DNA of 64,000 nt from Terriglobia bacterium. Lineage in GTDB: Bacteria > Acidobacteriota > Terriglobia > Versatilivoradales > Versatilivoraceae. The translations under genes and the position numbers were made by a program. The notes below the pieces were generated by a model, which saw nothing but the letters and a program-made list of their open reading frames with translations, made no database searches and was not told the DNA's origin. Below, in pieces: positions 54,684-63,520 of this stretch; positions within the stretch are counted from its first letter, which is position 1, and each line of letters starts with the position of its first letter. Location of the stretch: the NCBI GenBank assembly GCA_022452285.1, contig JAKUNG010000002.1, positions 21,716 through 85,715 of the forward strand. Direction: 5' to 3'.

Positions 54684-56267
54684 ATGCGTGGTTTTAGTTT
54701 AAAAGAACATGGCATTACAGTTAAAGACATTTTGAGAAATGCATCACCTGCTGTCCTCTATGAACAAGCCATATTAAATGAAGTGGATAGTAAAATTTCT
54801 AGTTCTGGAGCTTTGTTAGCTTATTCAGGTCTAAAAACTGGCCGATCTCCTAAAGCCAAACACATTGTAAAAAACACGAATTCAGAAAAAGACGTATGGT
54901 GGGGTAATGTAAATGCCCCCATTTCCCAAGAAGTCTTTCAGTCTAATCTCAAGTGTGTTCTTGAATATCTAAACAGCTGTCAACGACTATATTGTGTTGA
55001 TGGATTTATTGGCTGGGATCAGAAATACCGGATAAAAGTTAGAATTATTGCCTCTCGACCTTATCATGCCCTATTAATGTGGAATATGATGATTCGTCCT
55101 ACTCCTGAAGAACTGTCGGATTTTGATTCTCCTGACTTAACAGTCTTTAACGCAGGCGTCTCCTCTGCCGACCCTGAACTAGATGGAATAACCTCCAAAA
55201 CTAGCGTTGATTTAAATCTTGAAAGCCAAGAAGTAACAATCCTTGGCACGGAGTATGCAGGAGAAATGAAAAAAGCAATCTTCTCCTATATGAATTATTT
55301 AATGCCCAAACAGAATATCCTTTCTATGCATTGCTCCGCTACTTCAGATAAAAAAAATAAACATTCTTCAATCCTATTTGGTCTTTCAGGAACTGGTAAA
55401 ACAACCTTGTCAGCAGATCCTCAACGACCTTTAGTAGGTGATGACGAACACTGCTGGACAGATGAAGGTATCTTCAATATTGAAGGTGGGTGCTACGCTA
55501 AAATAATTAATCTTACCCATGAAGCCGAACCGGAAATTTACGATGCCCTCGTATATGGAGCTTTACTTGAAAACGTTAAATACAACGAAGAAACCCGACA
55601 GATAGCATTCGATGATGATACCATCACTGAAAATACCCGCGCGTCGTACCCAATAGAATTTATTGATAATGCTAAAATACCCTGTATTGCTGGGCATCCT
55701 TCGGATGTGATTTTTTTAACCTGTGATGCATTTGGCGTCTTACCTCCTTTGAGTCGTTTAACTCCAGATCAGGCTGAGTATTATTTTATTAGCGGCTATA
55801 CAGCTAAAGTTGCGGGGACCGAGATGGGAGTTAAATCTCCACAAGCTACCTTTTCTCCTTGTTTTGGGGGACCATTTTTAGTGTGGCATCCCAGCAAGTA
55901 TGCCCAAATGTTAAGTACACAAATTCGTTCCCATAAAGCTAAAGTCTGGCTAATCAATACAGGTTGGTCTGGAGGGTCATACGGAACTGGATCACGTATT
56001 AAACTGAGCTTTACTAGAGCAATGTTAGATGCAGTCTACTCTGGATCTCTTGAAGAAACTCCAACGGTGATTGATCCAGTGTTTGGCTTAGAAGTAATTG
56101 TTAACTGCCCTAATGTTCCCAGTGAATTATTAGTGCCCCGAGAATCCTGGACAGATAAGAATTCTTTTGATCAAACTGCTTCTAAACTAGGGAATCTTTT
56201 CAAAGAGAACTTCAAGCAGTATGAAAATGAGGTAACCGATTCAGTCAAACTGGCTGGCCCAAGATAA
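54684..56267 (+). CDS. pckA: ATP-dependent phosphoenolpyruvate carboxykinase
   Basis: 527 residues. Decarboxylates oxaloacetate to PEP, the first committed step of gluconeogenesis. GRSPKAKHIV, the P-loop GLSGTGKTTLSADP (from residue 233), then DDEHCWTDEGIFNIEGGCYAK and NTGWSGGSYGTGSR are diagnostic of the ATP type rather than the GTP type. Intact and of normal length. Its start has no strong ribosome site, and it may depend on read-through from the aldolase gene, past the hairpin at 54614-54641. Confidence 0.95.
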   Translation: MRGFSLKEHGITVKDILRNASPAVLYEQAILNEVDSKISSSGALLAYSGLKTGRSPKAKHIVKNTNSEKDVWWGNVNAPISQEVFQSNLKCVLEYLNSCQRLYCVDGFIGWDQKYRIKVRIIASRPYHALLMWNMMIRPTPEELSDFDSPDLTVFNAGVSSADPELDGITSKTSVDLNLESQEVTILGTEYAGEMKKAIFSYMNYLMPKQNILSMHCSATSDKKNKHSSILFGLSGTGKTTLSADPQRPLVGDDEHCWTDEGIFNIEGGCYAKIINLTHEAEPEIYDALVYGALLENVKYNEETRQIAFDDDTITENTRASYPIEFIDNAKIPCIAGHPSDVIFLTCDAFGVLPPLSRLTPDQAEYYFISGYTAKVAGTEMGVKSPQATFSPCFGGPFLVWHPSKYAQMLSTQIRSHKAKVWLINTGWSGGSYGTGSRIKLSFTRAMLDAVYSGSLEETPTVIDPVFGLEVIVNCPNVPSELLVPRESWTDKNSFDQTASKLGNLFKENFKQYENEVTDSVKLAGPR

Positions 56268-56332
56268 TTTGAAGTAAATTCAGAAATGGTCGATTAAAAT
56301 TATCAGCACTCCATTAAAGCTAGATCTGAAAA

Positions 56333-57589
56333 TCAAAAACCATTCAAATTTCCAGAATGGTCGAACTCTAAATCCCTAACTGGACCTAGAATACTTAGTT
56401 CCTCTTTTTTCTCAATCTCAGAGGAATAAGCTTCTGAAACAAGGATTTCTCCAAGGTCGAGGGTGTCATGAATTCGAACCACCTTAGAATCAGCTGGTTC
56501 AATCAGGCCAACCGTTTTAAGGGCAGCATCTAATGCCTTACGGTCATTGTCAAATGTAATAGGAATAGCAGCCCCAGAAGGTGCATTACCAGTCATGCAA
56601 TTTATGTAAGTGGCTTCTCTGTTCATTTTATCGATAGCTTTCTTGTGCACATACTCAGCCATTCCAACACCAGAAGCATTCCCATGGGTTTCATCGGTTA
56701 AATCTCTAACATAAATACGAGTGATCCTAGGATACTCACCATCAACAGCAGAATGGTCATTAAATTTTCTCCCAATAACATTTGTATCCATTCCAGCACC
56801 ACTTATATTTTTTCCAATTTTGTCTACAATTAGTAAATCAATGTCTTCAAAAGGCAATCGTGGCATCCACTTTTTTGCCATTTTTAACAGTTCTTTTTCT
56901 CGTTCAACAAACTTATCTGGTGCTACAGCTTCTATTCTAGCAGTTTGATCATATTGATTTTCAACAATGCCCAACCCTAAAAGGACTCCGCATTTCTCTA
57001 TAACTGCTCTCCCCACTGACCGCACAATCCGATCCCAGTTATAATGAACAATTGCCCCATGGTACAGTGAGGCCCCTTTATGCTTTCCTAATCCAATTAA
57101 CATCATCTTATGCAGTCCACTTTCTATCTCACCAACAAAGCCCGTGTGCGGTTTAACCCGTCCAACAACGGCAACATGTTTAGCTTCAAAAGCAAACTTA
57201 TCAAACAAAACTGGCACTCCATCTTCAGTTTGGCCTACTTCAACGGTTTCCATACTGGCCTTTATAGGAGCTTCAGTATATTCCTCCGTCACACCATAAC
57301 TCTCAATTATTTTTCGCTGATTTTCCGCAACCCCTCCACCATGACTGCCCATGGCCGGAACCAGAAACGGTGCAGCACCTAGTGTTTTAAGTTCAGCGAC
57401 AAGTGACTTTACAATTAATGCAATATTAGCGATTCCACGGCTTCCCACAGAAATAGCAACACTATCTCCTGACTTAACCTTTGAAGCTAAATTAAGTCTC
57501 GCTACCTGTTCATGCACGGTTCCTGTAATATCATCTACAGTTGGTGCTTCAAAATTTTGACGTACTCGCATCATTCGGGGGTAAGACAT
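56333..57589 (-). CDS. LarA-like (DUF2088, lactate racemase domain) protein
   Basis: 418 residues resembling the N-terminal domain of the nickel-pincer lactate racemase superfamily. SVGSRGIANIALIVKSLVAEL, FLVPAMGSHGGGVAENQRKII and VGRVKPHTGFVGEIESGLHKMM are shared with these proteins. Members isomerise various 2-hydroxyacids; many have no known substrate. No larB, larC or larE cofactor genes are visible, so nickel-pincer use is unproven here. GGGAG precedes the ATG. Next on the same strand upstream is a DHDPS-family gene, 198 bases away. Confidence 0.75.
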   Translation of the reverse strand: MSYPRMMRVRQNFEAPTVDDITGTVHEQVARLNLASKVKSGDSVAISVGSRGIANIALIVKSLVAELKTLGAAPFLVPAMGSHGGGVAENQRKIIESYGVTEEYTEAPIKASMETVEVGQTEDGVPVLFDKFAFEAKHVAVVGRVKPHTGFVGEIESGLHKMMLIGLGKHKGASLYHGAIVHYNWDRIVRSVGRAVIEKCGVLLGLGIVENQYDQTARIEAVAPDKFVEREKELLKMAKKWMPRLPFEDIDLLIVDKIGKNISGAGMDTNVIGRKFNDHSAVDGEYPRITRIYVRDLTDETHGNASGVGMAEYVHKKAIDKMNREATYINCMTGNAPSGAAIPITFDNDRKALDAALKTVGLIEPADSKVVRIHDTLDLGEILVSEAYSSEIEKKEELSILGPVRDLEFDHSGNLNGF

Positions 57590-57787
57590 TTTTTTCTCCC
57601 TTCTGAATTACAGAGTTCCTATTTAACACTAATAATAGCTCACAAGGTTAGAGAAACTTCAATAATATAAGCAACCCTAAAAGATTTAATTAATAAGTTG
57701 TAATTTTTGACAAATCAATCTACAAAGATGTTAATTCTTCACTTACAAAAATCATTGCTTAAAAAACTCCAATCATTCTCGAGTTTT

Positions 57788-58699
57788 TCAAGTGAGTCTT
57801 GTTTCGCACGAGATGATGTTTCTGATCAATTCTTCACTGCATCTATCATGATACTGATCAAAAGGGAGTATCGGTTGTCTCACATTGAAAGTTGAGAAAA
57901 TCCCTTTTGTATAACAATAACGCTTTAAAAATTGAATTGAGATATCAATATGCTGATGAGTCCAAGCCAAAAAAGGAACTATTTCTTCGAATAGTTTTAT
58001 TGCTTTAAATCTATTTCCTCCAGTATGTAAGCGATATATATGAACGAAAGGTTTATTAATGGCAGTAGTATTGAAGCCATGAATGCCTCTATCTAATGCC
58101 TCAATCATTTCTGGAAGAGACCACCCACTAGAAACATTCAATTCCCCTTTCGTTTCTGCCAATACTTGGCTGGACTTAAACCCTGCTGGAATTGTTTCAA
58201 TCTTGATACACTTAAAAGCAGAAATTTTCTTAAACATCTCAAAAATTGTTTTCAATGACATTCCATAACCGTTCCAAGATAGATCCTGAATCATTAACAT
58301 TTCCATACCAACACTGGAAAGCTCCTGAAAAAATCGAACTATGCCCTGATGATCAGCCTCTAACTTGTCAGGCACTCTGCACAGGATTCCATCGCATCCC
58401 AAATGCAATGCATTTTCAGCCAATCCGATAGCATCTTTTATCTCTTCAGAACTTACTCCTGCTATAACCTTAATACGCCTACCAGCAATTGATGCTACCT
58501 GTTCAACTAAAAACTTTCTCTCCCTTAATGATAGTTTTTCAACCTCACTTGCTACAGCTGGCACGATACATCCTACAATCCCATCAGTAATTGATTGTTC
58601 TATTAACCTCTCTAAAGAAGGGACATCAATATTCAATTTTTCATCAAAAGGCGTATTAATTATTGGGACAATCCCATGTAAATCATAACAACCTGTCAT
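57788..58699 (-). CDS. DHDPS/NAL-family aldolase lacking the catalytic Tyr motif
   Basis: 303 residues of the dihydrodipicolinate synthase TIM-barrel family. HGIVPIINTPFDE at the N-terminus and the Schiff-base lysine in FKCIKIE are kept. The GTTGE substrate loop is replaced by PAVASEVEKLS, and the YNxP motif that carries the proton-relay tyrosine is replaced by MIQDLSW. It therefore belongs to a divergent subgroup and is not DapA. Possibly cleaves or forms a 2-oxoacid adduct. AGGAG lies about 10 bases before the ATG. Substrate unknown. Confidence 0.8.
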   Translation of the reverse strand: MTGCYDLHGIVPIINTPFDEKLNIDVPSLERLIEQSITDGIVGCIVPAVASEVEKLSLRERKFLVEQVASIAGRRIKVIAGVSSEEIKDAIGLAENALHLGCDGILCRVPDKLEADHQGIVRFFQELSSVGMEMLMIQDLSWNGYGMSLKTIFEMFKKISAFKCIKIETIPAGFKSSQVLAETKGELNVSSGWSLPEMIEALDRGIHGFNTTAINKPFVHIYRLHTGGNRFKAIKLFEEIVPFLAWTHQHIDISIQFLKRYCYTKGIFSTFNVRQPILPFDQYHDRCSEELIRNIISCETRLT

Positions 58700-58836
58700 T
58701 ATTTAAATTCTCCTAATTTCAAATTGAAAACAATCTCGTTAAAAAAATCATTTCAATCTATGATAACCTAGCTTGTCTAACATTGATCGAGTTATCATAT
58801 CAATTCTATTTCGTAACAGTAATTTTCATAGCAAAC

Positions 58837-58841
58837 AGGAG
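58837..58841 (+). promoter_or_regulatory. Ribosome binding site deciding the FG-GAP protein start
   Basis: AGGAG 6 bases before GTG at 58848. The upstream in-frame ATG at 58773 has no such site and would put a polar 25-residue stretch before the signal peptide. Confidence 0.6.
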
Positions 58842-58847
58842 AAAACA

Positions 58848-61754
58848 GTGAATAGACTGAGGCATTTATCCAAGTGGCCTTTATTACTTCAGTGTGCAGC
58901 CTTCCTAATAATGGGCACCTTATCCGGGTTTTACTTAATGGCAACTGATGATCTATGGATACAGCACAATGATTTCCACAACCTTCGATCTGGCAAAGCT
59001 GATGATTCTGGAGCTAATCTCTATGTTTCGGCAAAGGGACGTATTCAAACAATCAACCGCTGGGATTTAAACTTAGATGGAGAACTTGACCTTCTATTCA
59101 CCCAGGATCATAACAACGTCTATGCACCTGACAGTCTTCTATACTGGGGTGGACCAAATGGTTTTCAGTCATTACTGCCAGAAAACTGGAAGTTGCGGGC
59201 GCCATTTTCAATCTTAACTCATATTGAATCTGCCAGTAAAAAGATTACTCGATTCCCAACATCCGGAGGCGGCCGCAGTAAGATCGCTGATTTAAACCTA
59301 GATGGATTTCCTGAAATTGTGATTTGCAACTCCCAACACAACTATAGAACAGATCAACCTGCCTATATATATTGGGGTGGTCCGAACGGTTATGACCTAA
59401 CCAAGAGAACTGAGCTGCCCGCTCTTTTGGCTGTTGGAATAGCAATAGGAGATTTAGATAATGACAACCTTCCTGACATTGTTCTGGCTAATAATGGAAG
59501 TGAACGTGGGGAAAGTGTCGAGTTCAAGGAACATTTAGAGTCATATATCTATTGGGGTAACCTTAATGGGTATAGCCCTGAACATCGCAGTTCAATCCCG
59601 ACTATTAGTGCCACAGATGTAGCAATTGGTGACTACAATGGAGACAAACAGTTAGATCTTGCATTTCTTAACCATAATAGTCAGGAAGAAAGTGTCTTTC
59701 TTTATTGGGGCACCGGCACAAGAGGTTTTAACAAACAAAACCGACAGGTTCTAAATAATCAGGATTTAAAGACTGGAGAGAGACCTAAAGGATCAAAAGG
59801 GGCACTACAGGGAATGAAAACTCTCCTGACAATCCAAGTCAACCAAGATAACATTTCCGATCTGATAGTGGCTGGATCTAATAAAGCAATTCTTTTTTAT
59901 GGATCAAATAACGGCTTACTCCTTGACAATACCATGACCCTCCCCACAAATTATTGCCAAGATTTGAAAGCAGCAGATCTGAATAACGATAAACAAATTG
60001 ATCTTGTAGTTGCCAATTCAGGTGACTACGATAATTTGTCAACTAACTCTACAATTTATTGGGGTACTGACAACGGTTTTAGCCAAAATCGGAAGACGGA
60101 TTTACCCAGTCTAGGAGCTACTACTGTATCAATAGCTGACCTTAACAAAGACAACATTCTCGACATTCTAATTGGCAACTCGCGCAATGCTTTCGGCAAT
60201 GATGTTCCAAGCTATATCTATTGGGGCAGAAATAGTGGTTTCGCTTCTCACCGGCGTAGTGAACTCACTGGTTTTGGAACAATTAGTTCCGGTATCGCTG
60301 ATCTTAATCAAGACAAAAATCCTGACATCTTATTGGTCTCTCATTTAAGTGGAAAAAGCGGTGTGCTTTCCTCAGTTGTTTACTGGGGGACTTCTGATCA
60401 CTATTACTCTAATGCTGCATCTACTGAGCTTGATTTAGGGGCCTATATGGAATTCAGCATTGCGGATCTAGACGACGACAATTTTCCAGATATTATTTTT
60501 AACAGAGGTGATACCGCCTATATCCAATGGGGTTCTTCTGCCGGCTATCAACAAAAAGGTGAGGAAACTGTCCTGCCTTTAAAGAAGACTATTGCTAGCA
60601 GTGTGGCAGATTTAAATAAAGATGGCTTTCTTGATATTGTTTTTTCCCTCCAAAGCTCTCCTGGAGGTAATGCTGGAGCTGCCATAGTCTGGGGAAATCC
60701 TAATCGTTTTAAAGATCCTAAGGTGAACAAATGGGCTTTAAATTTTCCAGGTATCGAATCAAACGCTATTGCTGATCTTAACAAGGATGGATTCTTAGAC
60801 CTTGTTTTTCCGGGAGGTAATGCAGCGATCTCTGAAATTTTTTGGGGAAGCCCCCAGTCCTATAGCCCGGACAACGTTCTCCGTTTAAAAACTAATGGCT
60901 CACCACATGTCGTGCCGGCAGATCTCGACAATGATGGCTGGTTAGATCTTATTTTTACAAGTGGATTTTCAAAAGCTAATTATACTACGCATACCAACAC
61001 CCAAATCTATTGGGGGGGATCCCAGGGTTTTTCATCTTCCGCCACAGAATTTGAAGGATTCACTACTCTAGACGCTTCCGTTGCTGATTTCAATAAAGAT
61101 GGGCATTTAGATATTGCTACTACTAACTACCGTTCTGATACTAATAGAGAACTTCCCGCATTTATATACTGGGGAGGAATGAACCGAAACTTTAGTGAAA
61201 AACGGCGACAATTGTTGGACGCCCACTCTTCTTCGGCAGTCGACTCTCTCGATCTTAATCGGGATGGCTGGATAGATTTAATTATATCTAATCACCAAAT
61301 ACACTTTGACCATGCTGCTGGAACAAACATTTACTGGGGGGGACCCAAAGGATTTTCAAACCAAAACAGACAGCATATTCCTACCATTGGAGTTCATTTA
61401 GACGCAATGATTGATGCTGGTCACGTCTATGATCGGAGTTATGCCTGGTCTTATTTTTCAGCACCAGTGCAAGCATCTGAAGGAACTATCTTTTCTAAAC
61501 TTCATTGGGATGCCATCACGAAATATGGTACAAGTGTGAAATTTCAAGTGCGTTCGGCAAAATCTAAAGAAGAGCTCAACAATGCACCCTGGACCGGCCC
61601 TTCTGGACCTGATTCCTTTCACCTAGAATCAGGGGAATCATTATCGTCTATCTCAATAACACACCGTTGGTTACAGTACCGTGCAATTTTAGGTTCTCCA
61701 GATGGTGGAAACTCTCCTATATTGACGGAAGTCGCTATTGAATGCAGTTATTAG
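58848..61754 (+). CDS. Secreted FG-GAP/VCBS repeat protein, 14 modules
   Basis: 968 residues from GTG 58848. N-terminal signal or anchor (LLLQCAAFLIMGTLSGFYLM), then 14 modules, each with a calcium-type loop of the DxNxDGxxDLxF kind and a following YWGGxxGF strand. Loops include DLNLDGELD, DLDNDNLPD, DLNKDGFLD and DLNRDGWID. Such repeats build integrin-like beta-propellers, usually seven blades each, so 14 modules could form two propellers. The last 130 residues form a separate domain ending in SPILTEVAIECSY. It probably sits on the surface or is released, binding a polymer or partner. Followed 53 bases later by a Tat-exported protein. Confidence 0.88.
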   Translation: MNRLRHLSKWPLLLQCAAFLIMGTLSGFYLMATDDLWIQHNDFHNLRSGKADDSGANLYVSAKGRIQTINRWDLNLDGELDLLFTQDHNNVYAPDSLLYWGGPNGFQSLLPENWKLRAPFSILTHIESASKKITRFPTSGGGRSKIADLNLDGFPEIVICNSQHNYRTDQPAYIYWGGPNGYDLTKRTELPALLAVGIAIGDLDNDNLPDIVLANNGSERGESVEFKEHLESYIYWGNLNGYSPEHRSSIPTISATDVAIGDYNGDKQLDLAFLNHNSQEESVFLYWGTGTRGFNKQNRQVLNNQDLKTGERPKGSKGALQGMKTLLTIQVNQDNISDLIVAGSNKAILFYGSNNGLLLDNTMTLPTNYCQDLKAADLNNDKQIDLVVANSGDYDNLSTNSTIYWGTDNGFSQNRKTDLPSLGATTVSIADLNKDNILDILIGNSRNAFGNDVPSYIYWGRNSGFASHRRSELTGFGTISSGIADLNQDKNPDILLVSHLSGKSGVLSSVVYWGTSDHYYSNAASTELDLGAYMEFSIADLDDDNFPDIIFNRGDTAYIQWGSSAGYQQKGEETVLPLKKTIASSVADLNKDGFLDIVFSLQSSPGGNAGAAIVWGNPNRFKDPKVNKWALNFPGIESNAIADLNKDGFLDLVFPGGNAAISEIFWGSPQSYSPDNVLRLKTNGSPHVVPADLDNDGWLDLIFTSGFSKANYTTHTNTQIYWGGSQGFSSSATEFEGFTTLDASVADFNKDGHLDIATTNYRSDTNRELPAFIYWGGMNRNFSEKRRQLLDAHSSSAVDSLDLNRDGWIDLIISNHQIHFDHAAGTNIYWGGPKGFSNQNRQHIPTIGVHLDAMIDAGHVYDRSYAWSYFSAPVQASEGTIFSKLHWDAITKYGTSVKFQVRSAKSKEELNNAPWTGPSGPDSFHLESGESLSSISITHRWLQYRAILGSPDGGNSPILTEVAIECSY

Positions 61755-61807
61755 ATTCAAGATATTAGATTAGTATTTTTTCACAGGTAAGGAGACTATA
61801 AAAAATT

Positions 61808-63520
61808 ATGAAACGTAGATCCTTCTTTAAAACCATCGGAAGTATTGCCCCCAGTGCGCTGGCTGTCCCTCTGGTCCACGCTGCTTCTTCTAAAAAACAT
61901 AATTCAAAAGATCTAATCAAACAGAAAGAACCCCGTGTAGCTATGTTTGATGACGGCAGACATGCTGGTGGCCTCTATCAAATGGAGCCGCCCCTTACCC
62001 CTGAAGATCATGCTTACAATGTAAGCCAACTTGCTAGTAGTGGAGTGGATACTTTAGTTTATTTTGCAAGTGTTGAGGGTGGGAGTGCCCTCTACGATAG
62101 TAAGGCTGTCCAAGTATGGGGTGATGAAGTTAAGAAATGGACTCACTATGTTTGGTACAGGGCAGGACGAATTTTACGGCAACTCATTGACGATGGACAT
62201 GACCCTCTTAAAATTTTATGTGATCGTTGCCACAAGACGGATATTTTAATGATTGCTAGCGGTTGGGTTAGTCTTCATGGAGGACCCCGAGAAAAGGTAG
62301 AAGGCCTGGGACGATCAACTGCGTTTACCATGGATAATCCACAGTTTCAGGTCGGTGATGATCCAGACCCCAAAGCTAAAGGAATATCAACTAGTCGCTT
62401 TAGCTTCTTACATGAAGAAGTACGTCAAGAACGATTACGGTTATTTGAGGAAATGTTAGCTGCTTATGAAACTGATGGGATTGAATTAAACCTTACCTCT
62501 GCAATGCCATACTGTAAATTTTCTGAAGCTGACAGGCTAGCTCCAATTATGACCCAGTGGCTTCGGAAGTTAAGAGCAATAGCAGACAATGCACAGGAAA
62601 AGCAAGGTCGAAAAAAACGTATTTATGCCAGAATTCCAGCTCATCCAGATGCTTGGAAACTCGTTGGATATGAGGTGCCTACCTGGATCTCAGAAAATCT
62701 AGTGGATGGATTCTTCTGTGAAAGCAGCTACTCCGAAGATGAAGGTATGGATCAATTTCCTGACCTTAAAACCATTATTCAATTAACTCGAGGTACTAAC
62801 TCCCGTGTCCTATATGCTTTTTATAATGGGTTAGGTCGACAGCTGGCACGCTATGCCACTCCTCCTATGATATGGGCTGCCGCAGCAAATTCATATGCTC
62901 AGGGAGCGGACGGTTTTGGAGTTGCAGGCCATCACTGGACACCGAATGGATGGCCCTGGACAGCCCAGGAATATGATACATTGCGATTATTAGGGCATTC
63001 GGATTTGCTAGCTACAGCTGACAAACATTACCACGTTCGTTCAAGTAACCGGCAAGTGGAGTCCTGGAGTTGGCTTCCTGGAAGATACACCCCGTTACCT
63101 AGAACATTAACTGAAGGAAAATCTGAAACTATATTGTTTAAATTAGCTGATAATCTATCTCACTGGGAAGATTTAGGTCGTGTTGAATCAGTTATTCTTC
63201 GAGTGAGATTTACAAATTTTCAACCTCATTACGACAAAATCAAGATCAAGCTGAACGGTCAAGAGCTTCCAGAATCAATTCTTAAGAAAGTTGATATGAC
63301 CTATCGATTGCTACGAATGGGACCTGTTAATCCCTATGGCTATGCTTTTGATTATCACCTCACCCCAGATCACTTTCCTAAACAGGGACTTAATCAAGTG
63401 ACAGTTGTTCTACTTAAACGTGATCCTAACGTTACATTTAAGATGGACTTATATGATGTTGACTGCTCAATAAAATATCGCTTGCATCGACATTTTGAAG
63501 ACAAACCGATTGAATACTAG
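61808..63520 (+). CDS. Tat-exported TIM-barrel-like protein of unknown function
   Basis: 570 residues. MKRRSFFKTIGSIAPSALAVPLVHA is a good twin-arginine signal. The body has a glycoside-hydrolase-like TIM-barrel look: SQLASSGVDTLVYFA, LLAAYETDGIELNLTS, IYARIPAHPDAW and NLVDGFFCESS are successive strand-like pieces with acidic residues at their ends. A beta-rich C-terminal domain (about 430-560, with LKLNGQELP-like strands) follows. I do not recognise an exact family; family-10-like glycoside hydrolase relatives are the nearest idea. AAGGAG lies upstream. The next gene overlaps its end by 11 bases. Confidence 0.7.
   Translation: MKRRSFFKTIGSIAPSALAVPLVHAASSKKHNSKDLIKQKEPRVAMFDDGRHAGGLYQMEPPLTPEDHAYNVSQLASSGVDTLVYFASVEGGSALYDSKAVQVWGDEVKKWTHYVWYRAGRILRQLIDDGHDPLKILCDRCHKTDILMIASGWVSLHGGPREKVEGLGRSTAFTMDNPQFQVGDDPDPKAKGISTSRFSFLHEEVRQERLRLFEEMLAAYETDGIELNLTSAMPYCKFSEADRLAPIMTQWLRKLRAIADNAQEKQGRKKRIYARIPAHPDAWKLVGYEVPTWISENLVDGFFCESSYSEDEGMDQFPDLKTIIQLTRGTNSRVLYAFYNGLGRQLARYATPPMIWAAAANSYAQGADGFGVAGHHWTPNGWPWTAQEYDTLRLLGHSDLLATADKHYHVRSSNRQVESWSWLPGRYTPLPRTLTEGKSETILFKLADNLSHWEDLGRVESVILRVRFTNFQPHYDKIKIKLNGQELPESILKKVDMTYRLLRMGPVNPYGYAFDYHLTPDHFPKQGLNQVTVVLLKRDPNVTFKMDLYDVDCSIKYRLHRHFEDKPIEY

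Noticed and set aside
57707-57895. 62-codon frame opposite the end of the DHDPS-family gene
   Set aside because: It overlaps a clear gene on the other strand and has no ribosome site.
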